Below, piece after piece: positions 1-7,852 of a stretch of 64,000 nucleotides of DNA (its first letter is position 1; each line of letters begins with the position of its first letter). The translations under genes and the position numbers were made by a program. The notes under the pieces are model-generated. The model was given only the letters and a program-made list of their open reading frames with translations. It did not search any database and was not told where the DNA came from. Source of the DNA: Marinifilaceae bacterium (GTDB lineage Bacteria; Bacteroidota; Bacteroidia; Bacteroidales; Marinifilaceae); contig JAOARN010000003.1 in assembly GCA_025210485.1 (NCBI GenBank), positions 1-64,000 of the forward strand, given 5' to 3'.

Positions 1-1
1 A

Positions 2-340
2 CATGGAGTATTTCATCTTTCTAGCGATAAGAATTACTTTATTCCCAAAATAGTACTTCGTAAGAAGAAAATTTACCTTTCAAAATTCGATTTGGATGGA
101 GAAAAATATTTTGTAGCCTTTTATGGAAATGGAGATAATAATGAATTTACAAATTGTTTCAAGAAGATAAAAATTGACAGCATTTCTAAATTAGTCCAAG
201 CTAATAAATTCTCATGGATAAAATTAGATAATACTAATAAGAAATACTTTTCTATTGGATTCTATAAAAAGGATATGGATGAAGCTTCTATGATTATCCA
301 AATTGAGAATAAGAATGATAGTTCAATAAAAAAATTGTGA
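2..340 (+). CDS. C-terminal part of an unrecognised protein (5' truncated by the window edge)
   Basis: The reading frame is open from base 2 with no stop until TGA at 338-340, so this is the 3' part of a longer gene; a TTG at 92 could start only a shorter version. The visible 112 residues are rich in K, N, D and aromatic residues, with no transmembrane segment or recognisable motif. The next gene starts 20 bases downstream on the same strand, so the two may be co-transcribed. No function is offered. Confidence 0.5.
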   Translation, partial: HGVFHLSSDKNYFIPKIVLRKKKIYLSKFDLDGEKYFVAFYGNGDNNEFTNCFKKIKIDSISKLVQANKFSWIKLDNTNKKYFSIGFYKKDMDEASMIIQIENKNDSSIKKL

Positions 341-360
341 GGAAATAAAAATTAAGAAAT

Positions 361-1026
361 ATGAAAATTAAATTATTAGTTTTAGTAATAATGTTGTGTT
401 TAGATGTTTCTGCTCAGATAAGCAAGGTTAAACTACACGAAATAATAGAGAAATCTGATGGATTTATGTTTACAAATGAATATTTAGAAATAATTAACCA
501 TAATCAATATAATGAAATCAGAACAAAAAATTATCACATTATTCATATTCCATATAAAACAGATGAAACAAATAGTGATGATAGGTTTTCATTGCTGATT
601 TTATTCAGTAATAAAAACTTAGAGACGCCGATATTTTTAACCCACTATTATTATAGTTTGTCTTTGATAGATTTTAACAATGACATTCTCATGTCAAATA
701 ATTTAATTTGTAATTTAAGAGGACAGTGCACAAGATTTATTGAAATAGTAAAATTATATGAAAATAAGGTAAAAATATTAAGAGAGTTTAAAGGTTATGA
801 CAATAGTATGTATATACAATCCCTACACACAACCGATAACTATATCGAATTGAATAAGCATTTATATAAGAATATATGTGTTGACACAGATGTTATTTAC
901 AAGAAGGGAGTTTTTACAATATTTAAAATAAATACCAAACTAATTAAGTTTAATAATGATGATTTTGAAACAGCAGAAAAAGAAATAACAAAACAGATAA
1001 TTCTTAAAGATATTCTTAATGAATGA
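361..1026 (+). CDS. Secreted hypothetical protein, 221 aa
   Basis: The protein opens with a short basic n-region and a hydrophobic stretch ending in VSAQ, a typical Bacteroidota signal peptidase I site near residue 19, so export to the periplasm or outer surface is likely. The rest alternates polar and beta-prone segments with no motif I recognise. It lies 20 bases after an equally unrecognised truncated gene and just upstream of the remains of a polymorphic toxin tail. A toxin-immunity neighbourhood is conceivable, but nothing in this protein proves it. Confidence 0.6.
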   Translation: MKIKLLVLVIMLCLDVSAQISKVKLHEIIEKSDGFMFTNEYLEIINHNQYNEIRTKNYHIIHIPYKTDETNSDDRFSLLILFSNKNLETPIFLTHYYYSLSLIDFNNDILMSNNLICNLRGQCTRFIEIVKLYENKVKILREFKGYDNSMYIQSLHTTDNYIELNKHLYKNICVDTDVIYKKGVFTIFKINTKLIKFNNDDFETAEKEITKQIILKDILNE

Positions 1027-1077
1027 AAAGAGTTATTAAAAACACATATAATAGTATATTAATTCTGAAAGATTTGA

Positions 1078-1614
1078 ATTGCTGATTTTAGTAAACAGCT
1101 TGGATTTAACAAGCGAATTCGGATTTTATCATGCGATAATTCTTCTAAATTAGGGATTTTATCCAATCAGCTTAATTAGGAAATTATAGGCAGTACTGGT
1201 AAAACAAGGATTTATGATAATGGAGTAATACGCTCTTACTCCCACACATTTTCAACAGAAAAAGCAGAATGGATATTATTTAGTCCTGATGGTCGACGTA
1301 CAAAGCTAGATTTAGAAGAAATAGCCAAGTCATCAGGATCTTATATTGAATTAGGGGAAGATGTTTTAGATATAACAAAAGATCTAGATTTAGGCAAGTT
1401 TAATTCATTTGTAAAATCTGGTAAAATAAGTAGTAAGTCAGCACAAAAATTACAGGCTGAAATACTAAAATATCCCCACATAGCCACCCACCTCACCGAC
1501 GAATTTGCCGAGCTGCTTGTTAAAATATCATCATATATATTCGTAGATGGTACAATAATTTATATTAGATTTCTCATCTTCCTTCCTCAGATTACCAATA
1601 ATGTGTTTTGGTAA
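1078..1614 (+). pseudogene. Decayed C-terminal module of an RHS-type polymorphic toxin
   Basis: One frame (codons starting at 1078) translates into DFSKQLGFNKRIRILSCDN, then SSKLGILSNQLN, a TAG stop at 1177-1179, then EIIGSTGKTRIYDNGVIRSY and a W-I-L-F-S-P-D-G segment, and stays open to TAA at 1612-1614. The order 'IRxLSC ... A-type helix ... short D-N-G strand ... WxxFxPDG' is familiar from tails of RHS/YD-repeat toxins in this phylum. There is no start codon in the frame after the upstream TGA (1075-1077) and the module is cut by the TAG. It is therefore a stranded fragment without its RHS core. Bases 1471-1520 are locally more GC-rich than their surroundings. The family assignment is from memory of the motif order. 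Confidence 0.5.
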
Positions 1615-1861
1615 CATATTAATTTTCATTCTATTTCAAATTTAGTTTATCAGCTAATCTATTCATTGTTTTTAGTTTTAGTTTCTGAATCTGTAAAAGA
1701 TGATTGCTTAGTGTGTGATAGCTGTAAGATGTTGATTTATATTGTTATATCACATTATAAGATTAAAAAAAATTATCTCTCGAAATGACGATTTGGCTTT
1801 GTTGGTTGCATTGGCAGATAAAAATATTAGCATATTTACCATTAACAAATTCCCAAACTCT
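1615..1861. other. Intergenic remainder between the toxin remnant and alr
   Basis: AT-rich, with stops in the frames checked apart from a short open frame from 1742 that runs into the antisense of alr. No terminator hairpin or promoter could be supported. Confidence 0.4.
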
Positions 1862-3013
1862 TTATTCAATTATTTTTCGTTTAATATTTTCTGGAAGTCT
1901 TGCAAGTATCTCATAATTCATAGATTTGTTCATTTCAGCGAATGACGAAAAACTTATTTCGATATTATCTTGGTTTCCTATCAATATTACTTGATCCCCT
2001 ATTTCAGCATTCTCTATTCCTGATATATCGCAAATTATCATATTCATATTTACAGAACCAATAACAGCAGCTTTCTGCCCCTTGATTAAAACATGTCCGT
2101 TATTACTCAATGATCTACTATAACCATTTGAATATCCTACTGGAATGATTCCTATTTTTGTTTTTTTATCAGTAAGGTAGCTCATCCCATAGCCTATAAA
2201 TTCTCCTGCATGAACTTCTTTTATTGATATTAATCGAGACGACCAGCTTAAAACCCTTTCTAATGGATCCTTCTTCTTTTTTCGCCTATGTATATATTGA
2301 ATAAAAGTTTCTTTGGTTGGCCAATATCCATATATTAAAATTCCTATTCTGACTAAATCCAATCTTGTGTCAGGGTAAGATATACTTGCTGCCGAGCTTG
2401 CAATATGGTTTATCTCGGAGTAAATATCCTGCGAATTTAGATATTTTACTCTAGATTTAAATGTCTTAAATTGTCTTCTAATTCTTTTGTAGTTGGCAAT
2501 GCTTTCTGCTCCTGCAAAATGACTAGCAAAGCCTTTTATTATTATATAGTCTTTGTTGTTTTTTATTATATCTATTATTTCGGCAAGCTCTTCGTAGCTT
2601 ATACCTGTTCTATTCATGCCTGTTTCAAGTTCTAGATGAATAATAGCCTTATTCTCTATCTCTTTGGCAATTTTTATCGATTTTAAAAGGTCGGCAGCAT
2701 TTGATATATAGAATTCGATACTATTAGAGATTACCCAATTATAATCATCATCAAATATATGTCCCATTATCATTATAGTAGATTCGCTTGTTTGCGAATA
2801 GAAAGCTGTTTTGGCTTCGGGTGAAGAATATACTGAAAAATGATTCACTCCTAGCGATTCAAGACTTGGAACCATAACATGAACACCATGACCGTAAGCA
2901 TTTCCTTTGATTACTGCCGATATTATCGTTTTTTTCCCTAGTAGCGATCTTGTAAATTCAATATTTTTGGCGAGAGCCGATTTATTTATATGTATTTCAG
3001 ATGTGCTTGACAT
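1862..3013 (-). CDS. alr: Alanine racemase (stand-alone)
   Basis: Interconverts L- and D-alanine with PLP, supplying D-Ala for peptidoglycan. The PLP lysine is K36 in the motif SAVIKGNAYGHG. The second catalytic tyrosine lies in the GYG segment that precedes a PVGYSNGYSR strand. The length (383 aa) fits a plain fold-III racemase plus its beta-domain. Many Bacteroidota carry Alr fused to MurF; this copy has no MurF domain, so a fused paralogue may exist elsewhere. It is the last gene of a minus-strand operon, starting 3 bases after the stop of an M23 peptidase gene and following an M20 amidohydrolase and a Na+ symporter. That setting suggests a catabolic or recycling role for D-amino acids rather than the main biosynthetic one. 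Confidence 0.93.
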   Translation of the reverse strand: MSSTSEIHINKSALAKNIEFTRSLLGKKTIISAVIKGNAYGHGVHVMVPSLESLGVNHFSVYSSPEAKTAFYSQTSESTIMIMGHIFDDDYNWVISNSIEFYISNAADLLKSIKIAKEIENKAIIHLELETGMNRTGISYEELAEIIDIIKNNKDYIIIKGFASHFAGAESIANYKRIRRQFKTFKSRVKYLNSQDIYSEINHIASSAASISYPDTRLDLVRIGILIYGYWPTKETFIQYIHRRKKKKDPLERVLSWSSRLISIKEVHAGEFIGYGMSYLTDKKTKIGIIPVGYSNGYSRSLSNNGHVLIKGQKAAVIGSVNMNMIICDISGIENAEIGDQVILIGNQDNIEISFSSFAEMNKSMNYEILARLPENIKRKIIE

Positions 3014-3016
3014 ATT

Positions 3017-3724
3017 CTAAAATTTCAAAATAAGTTTGGGGTTTGGGCAAATAAGTTTATACTTTTCCAAGTCTAGATACTCGCAAACACCAGGATAATC
3101 TCCCTTATATTCTTCAATATCTGTAATTAGTTGTATGTGCAGATGTGGCGGCCAATTCCCATTTTCGTTTGTAGAACCAATTTCTGCAAAAGCTTCTCCT
3201 GAATTTATATAATCTCCAATTTTTAAATTATTGAGTGAATTTTGGGATAAATGACCATATAAACTATAAAATATATTTCCTTCTAAACAATGCTCCAATA
3301 TTATTGTTGGACCATAGTCCCCTACTCTATTATTATCCTTAAAACTATGAATTTTAGCATTTAGAGGCGATTGAATTGGTGTGTATTCATCGCACCAAAT
3401 ATCAATACCTAAATGGATATCTCGATTTGTATTAGTAGCCGAGAAGAGCTTTCTATTTTGGTATATATTCCGTTTTTCTAAATAACCACCAATAGCGATT
3501 TTAGAATTTGATTCATTCAGTTGATTGTTTATATACTGACTAATTATTTCGGCACTAATTTCTGTATTCTTATTTAATGATAAGCTTTCAGATGAAAGGT
3601 TAATTTCAAGTATTTCTGATTTTGAAATCTCGAACGGAAATAGTTTTGAAAATTCATCTCTATGATTTAATATAATATCATTAATTGAAAACTCGCTTAT
3701 TGTTTCGAACTGTCTTTTTATCAT
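3017..3724 (-). CDS. M23 (LytM-type) metallopeptidase, apparently active
   Basis: A 235-aa protein whose C-terminal half is a LytM domain with the full zinc site: H104 and D108 in HLGIDIW, H158 in YGHL, and the H194-L-H196 pair. Such enzymes cut peptide cross-links or muropeptides. There is no signal peptide or lipobox, so the enzyme is predicted cytoplasmic, which suits processing of imported peptides rather than wall remodelling. The stop is 3 bases before alr and the start 35 bases after the M20 gene. Related M23 domains occur fused to class III aminotransferases and end in a similar D-Y-P-G-V segment; here the domain stands alone. The exact substrate is unknown. Confidence 0.8.
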   Translation of the reverse strand: MIKRQFETISEFSINDIILNHRDEFSKLFPFEISKSEILEINLSSESLSLNKNTEISAEIISQYINNQLNESNSKIAIGGYLEKRNIYQNRKLFSATNTNRDIHLGIDIWCDEYTPIQSPLNAKIHSFKDNNRVGDYGPTIILEHCLEGNIFYSLYGHLSQNSLNNLKIGDYINSGEAFAEIGSTNENGNWPPHLHIQLITDIEEYKGDYPGVCEYLDLEKYKLICPNPKLILKF

Positions 3725-3759
3725 TTTCAGATGCTTTAAAATCTTTTATTTGTAATAGT

Positions 3760-4884
3760 TTAAGCTAATGATGCAAGGGCTATATCTTTAAATATTCTTG
3801 CACCAGTTTCGATAATTTCGTCGGGAAAATCATAATTTGGATTGTGTAGGGATGCATGATTTTTACCTGAGCCAAGTCCGAAAAATGCTGTTTTAAATTC
3901 TTTCGAATAATATCCAAAATCCTCAGACCATTTGTATGGTTCATTTCTCTCCTCTATATTGAAATTGTTTTTATTCGCTGCCTGTCTTATTGTATCAACA
4001 AGATAGCTTGTATTTTCTGTAGCTGGAAACTGTTCTGAATATTCTATTTCCAAGCTTAAATTGTGTTTTTGACTCGATTTTGATAAAAAATCTTCAAACA
4101 TATTACTTAGTTGCTCCAATTGCTTATTCGTACTTGATCTTAAAGTTATTCTTATTTCTGCATATCCAGGTGATGTGCCAAAAGCTATTTCTCCAAGTTT
4201 GATATGGACAATTGTTAGCCAAACTCTATCTAAAAAATATTTTGACCAATTTTTATTAATATCTTCACTAAAGTTTATTATCTCTGCTGTATTCAAGGTT
4301 GGGCTAATTCCATTTTCAGGCTCTGCTGCATGGGATGTTTTACCATTTAGCTTTATTGTAATACCTTTGGAAGCCATCGAAAAACTTGTGTCGTTTACTA
4401 TTATACTGTGTTTTGTTTCGCCTGGGATATTATGCAAACCGAAAATGCAGTCGGGTTTTAAGTTTATAAATTTTTCATTATTCATTAATTCTTTTGCTCC
4501 TTCTCCTGTTTCCTCTGCCGATTGAAATAGGATAATCAGATTCCCTTTTTTAAGATTATAGTTAGAGAAATATTCAGCTACAGAAATCATTATAGCCATA
4601 TGTCCATCATGTCCGCATAAATGTGAGATTCCATCATATTTTGATATATAATCTAGATCCGTTTTCTCTTGTATTGGAAGTGCATCTAGTTCGCATCTTA
4701 GCATCACAGTCTTGCCTTTTTCTTTTCCTGCAAATACAAATGCTATGGAGCTTTTCCCAAATTTGATAACTTCTGAGGGATTAAATTTTCGAATTGTTTT
4801 TTCGATATAGTCTGATGTATTTATTTCTATTCCTGATAATTCAGGTGCATAATGCAAATATTGCCTTACTTTAACAATGTCCAT
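3760..4884 (-). CDS. M20-family amidohydrolase / aminoacylase (N-acyl amino acid or peptide hydrolase)
   Basis: A 374-aa M20D-type enzyme of the hippurate hydrolase/aminoacylase group. Metal-binding residues are visible in CGHDGHMA (C90, H92, with D93 and H95) and in the E124-E125 pair of AEETGEGA; the mid-protein dimerisation or lid domain is present. Family members hydrolyse N-acyl or N-acetyl amino acids, aminobenzoyl-glutamate or short peptides. No signal peptide is seen, so it acts in the cytoplasm. It starts 9 bases after the symporter stop, and the pairing suggests that the imported solute is its substrate. Which acyl-amino acid or dipeptide it uses cannot be read from the sequence. 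Confidence 0.85.
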   Translation of the reverse strand: MDIVKVRQYLHYAPELSGIEINTSDYIEKTIRKFNPSEVIKFGKSSIAFVFAGKEKGKTVMLRCELDALPIQEKTDLDYISKYDGISHLCGHDGHMAIMISVAEYFSNYNLKKGNLIILFQSAEETGEGAKELMNNEKFINLKPDCIFGLHNIPGETKHSIIVNDTSFSMASKGITIKLNGKTSHAAEPENGISPTLNTAEIINFSEDINKNWSKYFLDRVWLTIVHIKLGEIAFGTSPGYAEIRITLRSSTNKQLEQLSNMFEDFLSKSSQKHNLSLEIEYSEQFPATENTSYLVDTIRQAANKNNFNIEERNEPYKWSEDFGYYSKEFKTAFFGLGSGKNHASLHNPNYDFPDEIIETGARIFKDIALASLA

Positions 4885-4893
4885 AATTGAAAA

Positions 4894-6312
4894 TTATATT
4901 TTGAGTTTTGTAATAATTATATACGATATCAAAGAACTAGTAATACCGAAAATATTAGGGTCTAGATCCAGAATTAGTTTAATATCTAAACTACTTAGAA
5001 CAATAGTAACAGTTCCACCGCTGAGCATAGATATAAAGGCTGCATTCGAATTAGGTTTTTTGCAGTATAGAGCAAATAATAATGGTATAAATAGTCCTGA
5101 AACCATAAATGCATATGAGTATAGCATGAGCTCAAGTACATTATTCATTTGGCTTGCTAGTAATAGTGCTATAATGCCTATACTAATACTAATAATCTGT
5201 GAACCCAGTATATTTGATTTATCCCTAAAAAATTTAAACTTCTCAAGTATATCGGTTTGTAAATTGCCCGAAGCAGCCATTAGACAACTATCAGCAGTGG
5301 AAAGTATAGCTGAGAAATATGCAGATAACATTAAGCCCATAAAACCAACTGGGAGGACCGTGTTCAGAAGAATAGGTAGCCCCATTTCAGCATCCATTAC
5401 AGAATTCGAATCGTAGCCATAACTTACAAACATAGACTTCTCCATGGCTACTCTTGCCAATAAACCTAGAAATACTCCCATAAAAGCCATAATTGGCCAT
5501 TCGAAGAGTCCTGCTATAAACCATGCTTTTTGAGCCGTTTTTTTCGATTTTGAGGCATATATTCTTTGATATAAGGTCATACCAATAAACCAAATTGGGA
5601 TAATAGTAATACACCAATTTGTTATTTTTTGCCATGAGATGTTTGTAAAGCTTAGGAATTCAGGCGCTAATACTCGTTTTATTTCATCATATCCTCCTAC
5701 TGCATAATATGAAATTGGTAAACCAATAAAAAGTAGTCCTAGTATAAGAATAAGCCATTGAATAGTATCTGTATAAATCACGGCTTTTATGCCGCCAAAA
5801 CTTGTGTAAACAATAGCAATGGTTCCCATTATAATCAAAGCAGTATTTTCCCCCATTTCAGGGAAAGTTGCAGAAGCTAGTTTTGCACCTGCTAACAATT
5901 GCGAACTTGTAAATCCAATATAACCAATAGCCGAAATCACACCAGCCAATAATGCTATTTTTGAATTATAAAAAAATTCAAAAATTTGAGGGAAACTAAA
6001 AAATTTATGTTTAGATGATATTTTGTAAACTATAGGAATTAGAATAACTGCACTAAGCCAAGCTCCAATAAGTCCTGTGAATAGCATCCAAGAGCCTGAT
6101 ATACCAAGCATAAAGCCTAATCCACCCAATCCGATAGAGAATCCACCCCCTACGTCTGTCGCTACTACAGATAAACCGATATGCCATGCTCCTAATGATC
6201 TGCCTCCAACATAATAGTCAGACAGATTCCTGTTTTTGAAGAAAAAGTAAATCCCAACAGACAATATAGAGGCAAAATAGCCAATAAACACAATTTTATC
6301 TATAATATTCAT
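4894..6312 (-). CDS. Sodium:solute symporter (SSS family)
   Basis: A 472-aa integral membrane protein with about 13 hydrophobic segments, the N-terminal FKNRNLSDYYVGGRS motif and the GxSxWxLG-like early helices of the SSS family (relatives of PutP, PanF and SglT). The central helix contains the YTSFGGIKAVIYTDTIQ signature and a later one the SADSCLMAASG Na+-site region. It is the first gene of the M20/M23/alr operon. Substrates of the family range from sugars and proline to sialic acid and cannot be told from sequence alone; the neighbours argue for an amino-acid or peptide-like solute. Confidence 0.88.
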   Translation of the reverse strand: MNIIDKIVFIGYFASILSVGIYFFFKNRNLSDYYVGGRSLGAWHIGLSVVATDVGGGFSIGLGGLGFMLGISGSWMLFTGLIGAWLSAVILIPIVYKISSKHKFFSFPQIFEFFYNSKIALLAGVISAIGYIGFTSSQLLAGAKLASATFPEMGENTALIIMGTIAIVYTSFGGIKAVIYTDTIQWLILILGLLFIGLPISYYAVGGYDEIKRVLAPEFLSFTNISWQKITNWCITIIPIWFIGMTLYQRIYASKSKKTAQKAWFIAGLFEWPIMAFMGVFLGLLARVAMEKSMFVSYGYDSNSVMDAEMGLPILLNTVLPVGFMGLMLSAYFSAILSTADSCLMAASGNLQTDILEKFKFFRDKSNILGSQIISISIGIIALLLASQMNNVLELMLYSYAFMVSGLFIPLLFALYCKKPNSNAAFISMLSGGTVTIVLSSLDIKLILDLDPNIFGITSSLISYIIITKLKI

Positions 6313-6655
6313 TGTTAAAAAAATATAGCTCCTAGTTTGAAAATTAATAAGTTTTCAAATTATGAAAATTGTAAAAAATGGAAATTAAAAAACTCTTATC
6401 AGAAAAGTATAAATAGTTTTGGCAAAAGTAAATTTGTAAAGTCAATAAGCTAATTTACATATTAATTATTAAACAAGTATATAAAAAAAGTACTAATTAT
6501 TTAGGCATAACAAATATATTCTTTGTCCTAAGGCTTGCATATTAGTGTTTTAAATAAACTTGGATTGAGAAATTATTTTTTTTGTGAGACTAAGTGAATA
6601 TCACTAAATTTATTATTCTCATATGGAGAAATGAATAATATTAGGAAAAGAAAAT
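6313..6655. other. Divergent intergenic region between the symporter operon and the RsbU-like gene
   Basis: About 340 AT-rich bases. A minus-strand -7-like TACTTTTG (complement of 6423-6430) has no convincing -33 partner, and a plus-strand near-match (TATTCTTTG around 6518-6526) has one base too many. Promoters for both directions must lie here, but none is called. Confidence 0.3.
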
Positions 6656-7852
6656 ATGCAGATAAGCCCAAAATTAAAGTTAGAATTGATACTTCAGATA
6701 ACACAAACTATCAATAGAAATATATCATCAAATAGTTTTGTTAGAATGTTTAAGGATATTTTGGAAACAAAACTAAGTATTGGAAAATTTATTGCAATAG
6801 CATATCATAAAGGTATGTGGCGAGAGGTGTTTAGTCATGAAATAGGTAAATTTAAATTCCGAGATCATCTTGAATTTATTACTAATATTGATTCTATTTA
6901 TCATATAAATGATTCAAAACTAGAAGATTTAAATACTTTCGATTTTATAATTCCAGTTTTAAGTGATGGTAAAATAATATCATATGTTATTATTGCTGAT
7001 ATAGATGATGATATTATAGGAATGAGTGCTTCCATAAAGCATATGAAATTCATACAAACTCTTTCGAATATAGTATTAGTTGCTTTGGAGAATAGGTCAA
7101 AATTAAGAGATTTAATTAATATAAAACTACTAGATAAAGAGATGAGATTAGCTTCACAGATTCAGAAATTACTGATACCAACTGATAAGCAAATATTAAG
7201 TAATGAAAATATTGAAGCTGATGGATTCTACAAACCATATAAATATATTGGTGGTGACTATTTCGATATATTTGAATTAGATGCCAAGAATTATGGCTTT
7301 TGCATTGCTGATGTTTCAGGTAAAGGTATACCTGCAGCTCTTATTATGTCTAATTTTCAAGCTGCATTGAGAGCTTATTTTACAGCTGATATTGAACTGG
7401 AAGAATTATTATCAATATTAAATAAATTCGTAAATCGATTTTCAGATTCGGATAAATTTATAAGCATTTTCTTAGGGAAATATAATTTTAGCAAGCGCAA
7501 ATTATCATATTTAAATGCTGGGCATAATCCTGCTATTCTGAAAAATCAAGAGACCATCAAACATTTGTGCAAAGGGTCGATAGGTTTGGGAATGATGGAA
7601 GAGCTTCCAAATATAGAATTAGGGGAAGAAATAATCAGTCCTAATTCTATATTATTTGGCTATACAGATGGTTTGATAGAAGTACGAAAAGATGATAAAA
7701 TCAGTTTTTGTGAAGATCTTATATTGGAAAAGATACAAAATAACTCCACAATCTTTGATATTGAAACTTCTATTTTTGATTATATCAATAGCTTGGAATC
7801 TGAAAAAGCTATTCTTGACGATATATCATTTCTATGCATTAAATTCAAATGA
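6656..7852 (+). CDS. RsbU/SpoIIE-type serine phosphatase with GAF-like sensor region
   Basis: A 398-aa protein. Residues about 1-150 resemble a degenerate GAF sensor; residues about 185-398 are a PP2C/SpoIIE phosphatase with metal-binding motifs GGDYFDIF, FCIADVSGKG and YTDGLIE and the NAGHNP strand. It lacks membrane segments. In the general family such enzymes dephosphorylate a STAS-domain anti-anti-sigma factor. The natural counter-player, an RsbW-like kinase, is encoded far away at 52809-53213; no STAS protein is in the window. The 3' end overlaps the convergently transcribed dxs by 21 bases. Confidence 0.85.
   Translation: MQISPKLKLELILQITQTINRNISSNSFVRMFKDILETKLSIGKFIAIAYHKGMWREVFSHEIGKFKFRDHLEFITNIDSIYHINDSKLEDLNTFDFIIPVLSDGKIISYVIIADIDDDIIGMSASIKHMKFIQTLSNIVLVALENRSKLRDLINIKLLDKEMRLASQIQKLLIPTDKQILSNENIEADGFYKPYKYIGGDYFDIFELDAKNYGFCIADVSGKGIPAALIMSNFQAALRAYFTADIELEELLSILNKFVNRFSDSDKFISIFLGKYNFSKRKLSYLNAGHNPAILKNQETIKHLCKGSIGLGMMEELPNIELGEEIISPNSILFGYTDGLIEVRKDDKISFCEDLILEKIQNNSTIFDIETSIFDYINSLESEKAILDDISFLCIKFK

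Noticed and set aside
1742-1945. 67-codon plus-strand frame
   Set aside because: It overlaps the 3' end of alr antisense, has no export or domain signal and lies in AT-rich DNA.
4175-5416. Plus-strand open frames opposite the M20 and symporter genes
   Set aside because: They are antisense shadows of well-supported coding regions and show no family resemblance.
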